A stretch of DNA of 64,000 nucleotides from Adiantum capillus-veneris (GCA_014529385.2 CM043942.1:105119141-105183140); one strand, 5' to 3'; shown: positions 12,833-24,735, counted from the stretch's first letter. Numbers and translations are program-made. The notes: generated by a model not told the origin, from the sequence alone.

Positions 12833-13790
12833 TGTTGGACGGAGCGACTCACACATCCATGAAGTGCATGAAAACACTACCTAGATCAACATAATGTCAA
12901 TCGAGGACACAGATGACACGATAGGCACACGGAGGAAATCTCTTTAGCTTGTCAGGCTGAGACCATCCTACACGTACAACACTCTGGAAGGCCAACCATA
13001 CCACAATCAAGAACCTCACTGCCCTCAACTACACCACCTAGCCACATACACACATATGGAAGGTAACTCACCTAATCATGCCAGATTCGTACGAAACTTA
13101 AGGAACACCATCCCTTCACTAGGATACACCTGTCCCTACGCTTCTACACTCAAAACCCTCACTCTAAACCCATATGCGGAAAACGCGTAGGATGATAGAA
13201 CAAAATTTTGAAAGTGCCCGAAACTGAAATTTATGAGTACCTATGCGTAGCTTATGTCGCCACGATTCTATAGACTACTAGCACGTAGAAAACAGACATC
13301 GTTTGATACACTTACGGCCACAAATAGCTCGTAGATACGTCGGCGTGTGCGCTTCGTCTCGCGTGGAATGCTTGGCGTTGTCGTGTAGATCTCCTTGAGC
13401 CTACAACAATGGTGCAGTCGGATCTCCAATGTGTTGAGCGAGCCGGGCGTAGCGAGAGGATAAAGCTCACGCTCACTCTCTTTCTCTCTCACACACAGTA
13501 GACGGCAGCGCTAAGTTTTGATTATGATAAAAAGTCTCTTTTTACAAAATGATCTAGGTACCTTATATACTAAGGCTACCTTAGGTTTAACAAAAAATGG
13601 GGTTGAAAGGGTCAAATGGATTTGTATTTACAATCTGGAAGTGCCATTGTACCCCGGCTTCTGAAACTAGAATAACTACTCATTACAAATGACGTTTATA
13701 GCCATAATCTGCAGCATTTCATAACTCGCAAAAGATAAGACTTTGGTACGAAACTTGAGTTATGTTGTGTTGTTGACCCAGCGGTCAACA
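12833..13790 (-). repeat. Element A 5' LTR
   Basis: 958 bp, TGTTGGACGG...GGTCAACA on the plus strand. It matches 1878-2834 and is followed by the duplicated target ATCAT (13791-13795). Confidence 0.95.
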
Positions 13791-13795
13791 ATCAT

Positions 13796-13959
13796 GCAAT
13801 GAAACATAGTGAAAATGCACAAAACTTTATCGCGCATCACACAAAAGTGTCATACACAAGTATGGTGGAGAGTCGGCACTGTGTCTCCCTAGTAATTATA
13901 AGGAACGATGCCGTGCAGCTCCTCTTCCATGATGAGAAAAAGACCAGAAGGATGCAGAT
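13796..13959. other. Spacer between elements A and C
   Basis: The right target flank of A. Its last 40 bases (CTTCCATGATGAGAAAAAG...GGATGC) closely match 54623-54662, so it belongs to a dispersed repeat. No coding signal. Confidence 0.6.
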
Positions 13960-14235
13960 TGTTAACTGAGTTAACGCCAGCTAACAGGAGTTGCAAAAGA
14001 TTGAAGCCTTATGAATGCACATTGAAGATGAATATGAAGAAGCAGTGAAGATTAAAGTTACGCAGCTTTCACATTTTTCCAAAATGTCCATGTATTGTAA
14101 TTTCCCGATTTATTTAGCCATTGTGATAATTGTAACGTGTTACGGGCTCAATAAGAGTTCCAAGATGTAAAGAATAGGTCAGTTAGTGTACCTAAGTTGC
14201 AGATACAATAAGTGTGGAGCCTCAAATGTATTGGG
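13960..14235 (+). repeat. Element C 5' LTR, left part
   Basis: Starts TGTTAACTGAG and matches the copy beginning at 50442 almost base for base (for example the stretch GTAACGTGTTACGGGCTCAA). The LTR is interrupted at 14235 by element B and resumes at 18046; TTGGG is duplicated at the junction. Confidence 0.88.
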
Positions 14236-14476
14236 TGAAGGGGATCGGGGAGCACCACAGACGGAGAGTGAGAGAGAGAGAAGGAGACACACACACGATG
14301 TGGGTGGGGAGACTGTGAAGTGGCAGCTCCCCCTATACAGTATACTCACTATGAGTATAGGGTAACAGTGAGCGGGCACCCATGACCTGGGTGACCGGTC
14401 AAGGCACATAGGCCTTAACCCCAACACGCCCATGACCTGGGCGACCGGTCAAGGCACATAGGCCGTAACCCCAATA
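14236..14476 (-). repeat. Element B 3' LTR with 50-bp tandem duplication
   Basis: 14236-14426 matches the 191-bp 5' LTR (about five changes). The last 50 bases are then repeated at 14427-14476 (CATGACCTGGGCGACCGGTC...CCCCAATA), and the PPT abuts this second copy. The LTR start is therefore TATTGGGG rather than TGTTGGGG. Confidence 0.85.
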
Positions 14477-14487
14477 ACCTCCCACTT
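14477..14487 (-). other. Element B polypurine tract
   Basis: Minus-strand AAGTGGGAGGT directly before the 3' LTR. The identical tract precedes the 3' LTR of the copia element at 37147-42686. Confidence 0.8.
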
Positions 14488-14551
14488 AAAGGCCAATGTG
14501 CCTTTAAGCAAGATCTACTAGTGTACAACTAATAGAAGGTGAGAGATTCTC

Positions 14552-14878
14552 TCAACCTATGCCCACTGACTCTCGATGAGCTAGTGCATCCGGCTCTACT
14601 GATAGACAAACATCCCACTGCGGAAGCCACACAGAGCTAGCTGCAAGCTCTGCAAATAGTCTATAAGAGCTCATGCACTCCTGCAAGTATCGGTCCAATA
14701 CCTGCAAACCTCCCCTATGCTCTATGCCGAGATCAGTCATCGAACAACTAATCAACCCTGCTGCAAATACTCCCACTGCAGTTGCTATGTCGGGCCTCGA
14801 GATCAACATCTCGTACATGAGGACACCGAACGTTGATGCAACCCTCGGAACTTCTGCCACCTCCAACTCAGAACTCAA
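14552..14878 (-). pseudogene. Copia RT/RNase H junction relic of element B
   Basis: 108-aa frame containing a blurred form of the copia segment that follows the RT core: FGVLMYEMLISRPDIATAVG (usual form has SLMYAM..TRPDIA.AVG) and VLDRYLQ. The rest does not align with RNase H, and no YVDD or catalytic RNase H motif is present. A remnant left by internal deletion. Confidence 0.7.
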
Positions 14879-14920
14879 CTCATGGCAATCCTGTCCCCTA
14901 TCATAGAGACCATGGCACTC

Positions 14921-16210
14921 TCACTCTGAGCTCTGGAGTGACTCCTTGTGCCCACCACATATCACATGTGTACCAAGAGTATCCATATGTCCTGAATCTG
15001 CATCAAGCTCTGGCATAAGCATATCAAGAAATGACTCCACAATAGTCGACATCTCAGCATCCATGTGAGTCATCTCTGTCATCACCTCTGATGACTCATC
15101 TTGCTGTGACTCACTAGAGCTGTCCCGCTTTACCTGTGCATCCGTAGACGCAACCTGCACAACAAGGTCACTGCTCTGCACTCCATGCAAAGCATCCTGC
15201 AATCCACAAGCAAAAGAGACTCGCCTGATCTCTCGCTCTCTACCTGGCTGCATGATCACAGAGACAACACCGTCTCTCCTGTGATCCACATGCAATGGGT
15301 AGCCTATACCACTCCTGGCACCTCTCGCAATCACTAGCGAACCCAAATGCATCACAAAATCTCGCTCTCGTAGCGAAATCTGACATCCACAATCTCTAAG
15401 CTGACCAATCGAGATCAAACTCACTGTCAAATCTGGTACATAGCGCACATGTCGTAATAAGTAAGATGCACCACTCGGTAATGACAGTCTCACATCTCCT
15501 GCACCTGCTATTGCATGCACCGATCCATCGATCAAACGTACACTGCCAAGCATCCTGCTAGAATAGCTACAAAACCATTCACGATGCGGCGTGACATGAA
15601 ACATAGCATCTGCATCTAGCAACGACTGCGAAGGGAGTGCACTATCCACATGTATAGCATCTCGTGCATAGCTCAAGGTAAAAGTGACATCCCCGTCACT
15701 AGTATACTCCGACACTACATCTGACTCAACTGTCAAAGCAACTGAGTCCATGGCATCACTACATACATCTCTGAGACTGCCATGTCTCCTACGATGTCGC
15801 ATACGACAAAAACAGCGCCGTCTAACATGTCCAGAATGACCACAATACCAATATGTCACCTGTCGGTGTGCTCGTGAATGTACATGTCTCACACGAGTCC
15901 GTGATGACTCAGATCTATCATGTAATCTGCGCCAAAGTACTCTCGAAGTAGTCTCATACATAACAAGAGCATATACAGATTCCGCAAGGTGCAAAGAGAG
16001 TGTAGATAGTGCCATCTCCTCTAGCTCCTGCCACTGATCGTCAGACATGTTTGAAGGTCTACCTGCATCACCACTCAATGGTCGATGCAACCCTCGTTGT
16101 GTGAATGCATCAAGCATACACTCTCTCCATGCTACAAAGTCTGACCCATCAAACATGCACATTTCAGAGAGATCATAATCTGAGCGATCACCTGTCTCTG
16201 CCATGAGCAC
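14921..16210 (-). CDS. Element B gag-protease-like ORF (429 aa)
   Basis: A single uninterrupted frame. Residues about 18-120 match copia gag (FDGSDFVAWRECMLDAF, then helical residues). A zinc-knuckle relic YWYCGHSGHVRRRC has Tyr where the first Cys should be. A retropepsin-like domain reads LLDADAMFHVTPHREWF, then YVPDLTVSLISIGQL: the catalytic Asp stays but the usual D-S-G-A is D-A-D-A. The tail is Ser/Asp/Met-rich. The start ATG at 16210 is the first one before the gag domain. The open frame with two key motifs altered suggests either recent decay or a Gag that works in trans using another element's protease. It cannot be an autonomous polyprotein. Confidence 0.75.
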   Translation of the reverse strand: MLMAETGDRSDYDLSEMCMFDGSDFVAWRECMLDAFTQRGLHRPLSGDAGRPSNMSDDQWQELEEMALSTLSLHLAESVYALVMYETTSRVLWRRLHDRSESSRTRVRHVHSRAHRQVTYWYCGHSGHVRRRCFCRMRHRRRHGSLRDVCSDAMDSVALTVESDVVSEYTSDGDVTFTLSYARDAIHVDSALPSQSLLDADAMFHVTPHREWFCSYSSRMLGSVRLIDGSVHAIAGAGDVRLSLPSGASYLLRHVRYVPDLTVSLISIGQLRDCGCQISLRERDFVMHLGSLVIARGARSGIGYPLHVDHRRDGVVSVIMQPGREREIRRVSFACGLQDALHGVQSSDLVVQVASTDAQVKRDSSSESQQDESSEVMTEMTHMDAEMSTIVESFLDMLMPELDADSGHMDTLGTHVICGGHKESLQSSE

Positions 16211-17835
16211 AATATAGCAAACTAGAAATCAAAACCACCTCACCAACAACACCTGGAAACTGTCTACAGATATGGCCAGAAACACAATGTAAAACCTGTG
16301 AGACACACTCCAAAATAGAGCTCCCGCAATGTCAATACAAGCCTCGCCTGCTCTAGTATCACACTGCAATCTGTGAGCTAATCACTAAGTCCACACTATG
16401 CGGTATCGATGCATATACACGCACAAATCTCCCACCTGCAGAGAACACCGCACGCAAATGCTGAGTGCAACCCACAATCTCTACCTAGATCGCATAAATG
16501 ATATGCATAAAACTCCTGGGAAAATTTCGCCAGAGTTTCGACGCACAATGGCTATCAACACAAAATAACCATTGTCATGCAAGCTCAATACAATGAGCAA
16601 TCAATGCGCATCAAACTACACTCAACATACATGCATAAGCTCTGCAAAACTATGGCAAACAATGCTCGAGATCACAAGACTCTCCCACCCGAGAGCAAAC
16701 CACTGTCTCAAGCAAAGAAAGATACACAACTCCTCACTCTTGCGAGAGTGGATACAAAAACACAAACTGTGTCCAAACTGACAAAACCTGTCAAAGTGAG
16801 AGTAAACACTCGATCACAAACCATGGCGAGAATCTGGGAAAAATCCGACAGAATTTCCCTTGAAAATTGAGCAAAAAACTCAAGTACAATCTCTACCATA
16901 AACCATAACACTACTCAATGCCAATGAGTAGAAATGCCAAAATGGCTCCACATTTTCACATACAATGGCAATCTCCACTCAACGTACATCAACGGAGTGA
17001 CCGCGCATAAGCAAGCACCAAAAGATTTGCAATTCGGAAACTTGATCAATGCGAAAACAATGCTCTCAAGAGAGCTCACCGACACTTGAAAGTGCTCGCC
17101 AAAATGCATGTATAATGGGCATCAACCATGCACCATAACCATATGCAAACCATTCGCAAAGACCATGAATCCATGCACAAAATCACTGCCAAAGTATCCT
17201 GTGAAAACCAGTGAAAGAAGCTCCACCTGTGTGCTCCAAAAAACTGCGTCTCTCAAGAGACCGCCTCGGTGGTGTGTAAACGCCTCCGTACTTCGTTGCC
17301 CAAGTCTACCAAAAAACCCTCAAACCACAAGCTTAACACAAGCTGCAATTGCATCTTCAGCTCAGAATTTATGCACTCAATTTCAAGCATCTCCCGTGCT
17401 TCCGAAAGTGCATCAAACTCGCACACAATGCGACATCAGAAAATCTGGAATTTTTGTATACAGTCAATCTGAGCTGAATATTAGCAAAACGATGAGGAAT
17501 TTGTAAAAAGTTTCTTCTGTAAAGTTGTAGACCACGTCGAAGCGGATGGGCTTGATGGACAGAATTCTCAGATTCTGCATTCTACAAGGAGAAAAATGAA
17601 TCTGAAAACAATGCTACTGCGCACACAGTTTTTAGGACAGTACCTTCACTTACACACAATCGTCCACACTGCTTTCTGAGCTTCCACAAGAGCATACATC
17701 ACTCACAACTGAGCTCACAAGCTTCCATTGCATTCTCACAAAGCTTCCAAGCTTTCTTAATCTCTCTACCGTCGAGAACGAGCGAGCTATCGCCTCGAAG
17801 CTCTCAAAGCCGTCGTGCTCTCCGCGGTCACCATA
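16211..17835. other. Element B leader, no gene seen
   Basis: 1.6 kb between gag and PBS. Small frames (for example 16577-16870, 17108-17506) lack domains, and composition is even. Nothing else recognised. Confidence 0.6.
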
Positions 17836-17847
17836 GCTCTGATATCA
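17836..17847 (-). other. Element B primer-binding site (initiator Met)
   Basis: Minus-strand TGATATCAGAGC, one base different from the standard plant copia site TGGTATCAGAGC, two bases inside the 5' LTR. Confidence 0.85.
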
Positions 17848-17849
17848 AT

Positions 17850-18040
17850 TGAAGGGGATCGGGGAGCACCACAGACGGAGAGTGAGAGAGAGAGAAGGAG
17901 ACACACACACGATGTGGGTGGGGAGACTGTGAAGTGGCAGCTCCCCCTATACAGTATACTCACTATAAGTATAGGGTAACAGTGAGCGGGCGCCCATGAC
18001 TTGGGCGACTGGTCAAGGCACATAGGCCTTAACCCCAACA
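17850..18040 (-). repeat. Element B 5' LTR
   Basis: 191 bp, TGAAGGGGATCGG...AACCCCAACA on the plus strand, followed by the duplicated TTGGG. Confidence 0.9.
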
Positions 18041-18045
18041 TTGGG

Positions 18046-18433
18046 CGTCGGACATTACACATTTTAGATCTTGGCTAAGGTATAAAAGCCAACTTTGTAA
18101 AGTTTTAATTAAGTTTTGGATCATGAAATACACAGCATGAGCTAACAACGCTCACTTCTCTCCTTCTCGCGCTTCCTACTCCCTCCCTGGTTGTCACATT
18201 GCAGTCGCATTTGTTGCATTGCAACCGCAAGTAAGAGCTCTACGCATTGACGTAAACACTTCACGGTATTTCTAAGCTTTTGGCGTCATCGACCCACGGC
18301 CTAATTTCATCATAAGTAGGAATTTTACACTTCAAAATGAAAAACTAAGCATAGGCAGGGTATTGGGGCATCATTGCTAAGCATTTAGGTGCATTCTGGG
18401 TCGAAAACGACTAGGTCAAAAATCCACTGCTGT
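18046..18433 (+). repeat. Element C 5' LTR, right part, with TATA box
   Basis: Continues the LTR after element B and aligns to about 50725-51110. A TATA box (TATAAAAG, 18081-18088) is kept in both copies (50753-50760). Downstream are GTGAGCTAAC-like and CTCACTTCTCTCCTTCTCG sequence and a splice-donor-like CAAGTAAGAGC. The exact LTR end is not fixed because similarity fades instead of stopping. Confidence 0.75.
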
Positions 18434-20134
18434 AAATAATTTTATTTTTTGCATTTGGCTCAAAATGGATCAAGGTTGATACCACAGACTCTATACATGA
18501 TTACAAACATCTTTTGTGAAGGCTCATAGAGTTTGGATCATAAAACAGATCAAAAACTTGGCAAAAACTGAAATCCGTACTCATTGTCAAAAAATTGTGT
18601 TTGACTTGATGAATCTTATCCAAATTAAGTTTTGACTTGACTCAAAGGCTTAAAACAGGTCATAAAAAGACTGTCCAGTGAAAAAATTACAAAAAGTGTT
18701 CATTTAAGGTCAAAAGTAAATAATCGTATTTTTTGCGTTTGGCTCAAAATGATCAAGGTTGACACCACAGACTCTATGCATGATTACAAACATCTTTTGT
18801 GAAGGCTCATATAGTTTGGACCACAAAACAAACAAAAAAATTGGCAAAATTTGAAATCCGTACTAATTGTCGAGAAATTATGTCTGACTTGATGAATCTT
18901 GTCCAAATTAAGTTTTGACTTGACTCAAAGGCTTAAAACAGGTCATAAAAAGACTCTCTAGTGAAAGAATTGCAAAAAGACTCTCTAGTGAAAAAAGAGT
19001 CGTAAAAAGACTCTCTAGTGAAAGAATTGCAAAAAGTGTTCATTTTAGGTCAAAAGTAAATAATCGTATTTTTTGCATTTGGCTCAAAATGGATCAAGGT
19101 TGATACCATAGACTCTATGCATGATTACAAACATATCTTGTGAAGGCTCATAGAGTTTGGATCACAAAACAAACCAAAAACTTGGCAAAAACTGAAATCT
19201 ACACTACTTGTCGAGAAATTGTGTCTGACTTGGTAAATCTTGTTCAAATTAAGTTTTGACTTAACTCAAAGGCTTAAAATAGGTCATCAAAAGACTGTCC
19301 AATGAAAAATTGCAAAAAGTATTCATTTTAGGTCAAAAGTAAATAATCGAATTTTTTGCATTTGGCTCAAAATGGATCAAGGTTAATACCACAGACTTTA
19401 TACATAATTACAAACATCTTTTGTGAAGGCTCATAGAGTTTGGATCACAAAATAAGCCAAAAACTTGGTAAAAAGTGAAATCTGTACTAATTGTCGAGAA
19501 CTTGAGTGTAACTTGGTAAATCTTGCTCAAATTTAGTAAAACTTGACTCAGAGGCTTAGATTGAAGTCTTAAACAAGTGTATATGCTTAGATGACCAAAA
19601 ATATGCAAAAATTTACCAGAAGTAAATAATCGCGATTATTTACTTTTGCCCTATTTTTTAACTTTTTTGACCAACTAAGCATACCACAAGTTTTATATGT
19701 TATATTAAGCCCACAAATCAAATTTGTTAAGATTTGGATCATTGGAGTGAAAATTGTGGCCAAATTTGTAAAGTCAGTTTGTAGACACAAAACTATTGAC
19801 TATTTGAACAGGGATTATCCAAACTTTGTGAAACTTTGCCGGGGAGCTTAATTTGAGTTGCTTACCCACTTGGTATCAACATTTTGAGAAAAAGTTGTAA
19901 AAAAATACAAGAAGTAAATAATCGCGATCATTTACATTTGCTCCAGAATTGAGAAATTTTGCACAATTAAGTATACCACAGGGTCAAGCATATCAAGTAA
20001 GGGTTACCCATTTTGAAATAGAAAAAGACTAGAGAATAACATTGATGATCTCTTTCACTCTTAGATGATAAAAAGCGATCGCATTTTTCAAGCTCTGCAT
20101 GAGCTGCCATTTTGAGACTACTGTTCAACACCTT
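18434..20134 (+). repeat. Element C leader: tandem ~290-bp repeats, each with an AATAATCG palindrome
   Basis: At least six units start at TAAATAATCG-like sites near 18434, 18718, 19058, 19340, 19623 and 19916. The first four also share GGCTCAAAATGGATCAAGG, ATTACAAACATCTTTTGTGA and TTGACTTGACTCAAAGGCTT. The unit boundary is a palindrome: half AAGTAAATAATCG plus its exact reverse complement at 19620-19645, a near-perfect copy at 19912-19937, and half-kept forms elsewhere. A further internal duplication of AAAGACTCTCTAGTGAAA lies at 18950-19030. A related unit resumes at 25770-26040 beyond the inserted copia element. Confidence 0.85.
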
Positions 20135-20139
20135 TTCGA

Positions 20140-20366
20140 TGTTGGAATAAGGGTTGCAGAGAAACACACATAGCAAGGAGAAGATGAAGGAAGCTCAAGG
20201 CACACAATAGAGAGTGTATAACTTAGTGTGCAATGGAAAGATAGATAGCCCTAGAGTGATGGGCGTATATACAATGCACGGGGGGAAAAACCTCCTAAAG
20301 AGGGAAAAAATGCCCTGGCGGTCCTAGTGTGTTCACACACATCACTACCACATGTATATGGTAACA
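20140..20366 (-). repeat. Copia (20140-25221) 3' LTR
   Basis: TGTTGGAATAAGG...TATATGGTAACA on the plus strand. The adjoining AATCCCCCCTGG (20367-20378) is the polypurine tract read on the minus strand. Confidence 0.93.
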
Positions 20367-20441
20367 AATCCCCCCTGGAGTGTTGCGGTGAACGAGAGAT
20401 GGCACATGAGTAAAGGGAAGTGCCATGCTCTGAGGACATGA

Positions 20442-22219
20442 TCAGTCCACAAAGGGGAGTAAGCCCAAAGCTTTGCGGAAAGCTTCAAGCTTCTCACGAG
20501 ACAATGCCTTTGTGAAAACATCTGCAAGGTTGTCCTGTGTTGGTACATAAGCCAAGCTGATCTCTCCTATTGAGAGCCTCTCCCTCACATAGTGGTATTG
20601 CACCTCAATGTGCTTTGTGCGAGCATGAAAAACTGGGTTCCTCGCAACTGCCAATGCGCTCTGACTATCAATGTAGATAGTGTTGGCAGTGTCCTGTCCA
20701 ACACCCAAATCAGCCATAAGGCGTCTGAGCCATACACACTCAACCGTAGTTGTGAAGACTGCCCTGTACTCAACCTCACAACTTGAAGTGGCCACAGTAG
20801 GTTGCTTCTTGCTCAACCATGATATACATGAACTGCCAAGCATGAAACAAAAACCACTTGTGGACACTCGCGTGTCAAAACAACCAGCCCAATCCGAGTC
20901 TGAAAAAGCATGCAAGTCTAGCGGCAATGATCCCCCCTTGGGATAAAACAAGCCAAGGTGTAAAGTGCCACTAAGGTAGCGGAAAATCCTCTTGACAGCC
21001 TGCCAATGCTTCGACCCTGGGCTATGCATGAATCTGCTAACCTGTGAGACTGCAAACTGAATATTTGGCCTCGTGTTGCATATATAAATGTGGCAGTTAA
21101 CAGCAGTTTGGTAAAGAGTGACATCCGCAGGATCGCCAGCATCATGTAGACTCGACCTCAAACCTGTTTCCATGGGAGTGGCAATAGGTTTGCAATCCTC
21201 AAGTCCAAACTTACATAGCAATGTCTCTATGTAACTTTTTCGACACAAGGCAATACCACCATCACACTGCTTAAACTGTATACCAAGTAATGATGCAACA
21301 ACCCCAAATCTTTCATCTTGAAAGTAGCATTCAAATCAGCCTTAAATTCAGCAATATGTCTCTCATTTGGTCCAGTGAGCAGCAAATCATCAACTTAAAA
21401 AACCACAATGAGAAGTACATCACCCTCACGCTTTACATACAATGTGGTTTCTGTTGGACTGTTATGAAAGCCTCGTTTAACCAAATGAGTGTCAGCTTTC
21501 TCATACGAAGCACGAGGAGATTGCTTCAACCCATACAAAGCCTTCTTACATTTGCACACTTTGTCCTCTTGTCCTTTTATGACAAAACCGCGAGGCTGCG
21601 TTACATAAACTTCCTCAAATATGTCACCATTCAAGAAAGCAGTAACAATGTTTGATTGATGTACATCCAAACCAAAATGAGCTGCCAATGCACATAGAAA
21701 ACTCACAGTAGTCATACGACAAGTGGGAGCAAAAGTCTCTTCATAATCTATGCCTTTTTGCTGTGCATAACCCTTTGCAACAAGTCGAGCCTTATGGCGA
21801 TCGATCTCACCATCTGGCTTGCGTTTCAACTTGTAAACCCACTTCGTACCAATGGCCTTTTTGCCAGGAGGAAAATCACATAAAGTCCATGTGTCATTTT
21901 TTATAAGTGCATCATATTCTGATTGCATGGCAGCCATCCAATTTTCTGAATTCTGTGCTTCATCAAAAGACAGAGGCTCCTCAACATCATGTAAACTAGA
22001 CACAGCCAAAGCATAACAATCTGATGCATAAGATGGATGGCGAGAGCCTGAACGAGTATGACTAGACAAAGGTGCATCCAATTTACTGTCACGCAAAGTG
22101 TGCACCAGCCATTTTGGCATACCTCTAGCCTGCTCATTTTCATCCCTTTCCTCATCAAGTACATCATGTACATCTGCATCAGTAATAGGCTTATGTGAAA
22201 CATTTTCAAAAACCCCCAT
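20442..22219 (-). pseudogene. Copia reverse transcriptase-RNase H
   Basis: Frame 21395-22219 carries the RT fingers and palm (WMAAMQSEYDALIKNDTW, KARLVAKGYAQQKGIDY, DVHQSNIVTAFLNGDI, ALYGLKQSPRA). It stops exactly at the active site, where the Tyr codon of YVDD is TAA and VDDLLLTG follows. Frame 20442-21248 has the RT thumb (NTRPNIQFAVSQVSRFM) and RNase H: AFSDSDWAGC, the E in CEVEYRA, IYIDSQSALAVARN and KHIEVQYHYVRE, ending in QDNLADVFTKAL. Inactive because of the nonsense codon and frameshifts near 21250-21400. Confidence 0.92.
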
Positions 22220-22245
22220 AGGATGTACATTTGCCTCATTGGAAT

Positions 22246-23269
22246 TTACATTCTATTTCCACCACTGAAATGAGGCAACAAAGTGTCATAAATGTCCTGT
22301 GATCTTACATTACTATCTCTAGTACATGACAACAAGGGCTGAACAGAATCTTCCACAAACACTACATCCCGTGAAACTAGAATACGTTTTGTTTGTGGAT
22401 GATACAACCTGTAACCTTTGCTTTCAGCACTATAACCAACAGAAATACATTTAACAGCCTTATCATCCAATTTTCTACGCTGCACTTGTGGCACCAAAGC
22501 ATATGCCAAACAGCCAAAAACACGCATGTGATCAATAGAAGGCTTTCTATCATGCCATGCTTCATATGGAGTAATAGACTAAAAAGCTTTTGTAGGACAC
22601 TTGTTTAGTACATAAGTGGTACACATGATGGCTTCAAGCCAAAAAGAATGTGGTAAAGCTTGACTTTTGACCATACAACGTGCCATTTCAGTCAACGGCC
22701 TGTTTTTCCTCTTAGCAACACGATTTTGCTGAGGTGTATAAGGCACTGTACATTGGTGTTTTATCCCACGACTAGCCAGAAATGCATTAAATTCATGAGA
22801 CATATACCCCCCCCCCTCGATCGGAACGAAGGGTGCCCATAGTACATTTCGAGACATTTTCAGCCATAGCCATAAATTTTTTGAAGCACATAAAAACTTC
22901 AGACTTTGCTTTAAGCGGAAATACCCATGCATGCCTGGAGTAATCATCAATGAAAGTCACGAAGTATAGGTAATTGCCCAAGGATGGAGTTTGCATGGGC
23001 CCACAAACATCACTATGCACAAGCTGAAACCTGCATGTGGCCCGAACTGAACCATCCTTTGGAAACTTAGAACGCTGCATCTTACCCAAAATACAGCCTT
23101 CACAAACATGTTTGACAGGTGCTTCAAGAGGCGGCAAAGAAACGACCATATCAGATCTCTGCAAACGCAGCAAACTGGCAAAATTCAAATGATAAAAACG
23201 TGCAGCCAAAGTTTTGCATCTGAAATAGCCCTTGAATCTGCAACAACATTTGCAAAATTTTGTCCACAC
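22246..23269 (-). pseudogene. Copia integrase
   Basis: Overlapping frames show a weakened HHCC region (CEGCILGK), the catalytic core with HSDVCGPM (first Asp) and LRSDRGGG (second Asp), and then YTPQQNRVAKRKN, in which the usual catalytic Glu is Lys. A later frame (22246-22527) has the copia RVFGCLAYALVP and GYSAESKGYRLYHP motifs. Integrases join the cDNA to host DNA; this one is frameshifted and lacks a catalytic residue. Confidence 0.9.
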
Positions 23270-23359
23270 TTGTCATACAAAGCGAGCTTATATAGCCCAT
23301 GGAATAAAAGGCCTAATGCAACAATTTCATCACCAAAACTGAGATCATGAACTGTACAA

Positions 23360-24735
23360 CTATACAGACAAGAGATTCTTCTTGATCCCAGGTACATAAA
23401 GTGCATCAACAAGTGTGAAAGAACTGCCATTAGCAGCAATAAGCACAATCTTTCCAACTCCCTGAACTGGATAAGAGGCATTGTTGGCACAAGTGACTGA
23501 ATTCCCATGAGGGACAGACTCGAGAGAGGTAAACAATTCACGATGTGAGGTAATGTGATTTGTAGCACCACTGTCGAAATACCACACATGTGAATCTGCA
23601 GCAACTGACAAGCATGCATCATGGTCAGCAGGATTGTAAGTGCACTCTGCACTAAAAGCCCATTCTACATCAACATCAACATTACAGTCTCCTTTCACAG
23701 AAGACTCAACAATGGCTGCATTTGTAGTGAAACCAGCATTTGCAGTGGAACCACCCTCTTTCTTCTTAGCCTCTTTGGCCTTCAACTTAGGACACGACTT
23801 GATCAAGTGATCATTAGCTTTACAATAATGGCAACGCATCCTTTTTTTGTCCTTATCACCAGAATTTCTAGACAAATTGCTGTCAACACAAGCATTAGGA
23901 ACAGAATTTTTGGAACTCGCAGCAGAACCATAAGAAGTGGCTGCATTACTGTTACCACCCTTTCTTTGAGAAGCAATAAAAGCCGGTTCAACTGCATGCT
24001 GCCTAGTCCTGTTTTTTCTAGAAAGTGACTCTTGCAACAGCAATGTGCATAATGCATCAAACTTGACAACTTCAGGATTTCCTTGGGTCATAAGCCTCCA
24101 AGTACTAGCAAAAGTCTGGTAAGAATCTGGTAAGGCATCAAGAACAGTCTGCACAAGGGAACTGTCTGAAATGACTTCACCTGCAAAAATAAGCTACTCA
24201 TTGATATCCTTGACACTAGCAAGGAACGTGTCCATATCATCTTCCTCATGCATAATCTTCGACTCCAGCTCTTTACGTAGCAAAGCAATTTACCTCATTG
24301 CGGCTTGCATAAAGACCTGCCAGAATATCCCAATCCTCTTTTGCAGATTTTGCTGAACGGATGTGAGGAACAATGGTGCGCTTCACAGATAACGCAATTA
24401 ATGCATGCATCCTTAACATCCCAACGAGCTTGTTCTGTCGTAGGCAAAACAACTCTAACAGCAGCAATCCTTGCAGCAAGACCTGCGACATCCTCAACAT
24501 CGCCTACATCCTCAAAGCCAGGACGTACAGTAATGCCCTGCACAATGTTCGAGACGCCCTTTGACACAAGAACATGTTGCATCATATAAGCCCACATAGG
24601 GTAGTTGTCCCCATCCACCCTGTCCTCAGCAACAAACATCTTGAACACATCTGTGTCGTTGTTGTCAGCCATGATAAATGATGTACCTGATGTGAAAACT
24701 GCCCGAAAATAGGAGAAATGGAGCGGGAACAACAC
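23360..24735 (-). pseudogene. Copia gag and protease
   Basis: 24295-24735 starts MADNNDTDVFKMF and has the gag entry YPMWAYMMQHVL. 23360-24154 continues with LDALPDSYQTFASTW, a complete zinc knuckle CHYCKANDHLIKSC (C-x2-C-x4-H-x4-C) and the protease active site WYFDSGATNHITSHRELF. A frameshift lies near 24160-24300. The ATG at about 24672 is the likely gag start, since it precedes the conserved gag residues and sits about 310 bp from the PBS. Confidence 0.9.

Larger units (their letters stand above)
14236..18040 (-). mobile_element. Element B: internally deleted Ty1/copia element
   Basis: LTRs at 14236-14476 and 17850-18040, flanking TTGGG duplication (14231-14235 and 18041-18045), copia-type PBS and PPT. 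It keeps a gag-PR reading frame and a relic of the RT/RNase H tail, but has no integrase or RT core. A 1.6-kb non-coding leader (16211-17835) lies between PBS and gag; it shows no domain in any frame. It is inserted in the LTR of element C, so it is younger than C. Confidence 0.9.

Noticed and set aside
13955-13959. CAGAT as the TSD of element C, paired with CAGAT near 51534
   Set aside because: The right-hand CAGAT is not preceded by a terminal CA and lies beyond the detectable LTR similarity, so the match is probably chance.
16211-17835. Possible extra gene in the leader of element B
   Set aside because: Only short frames on both strands with no motif, and no excess open length.
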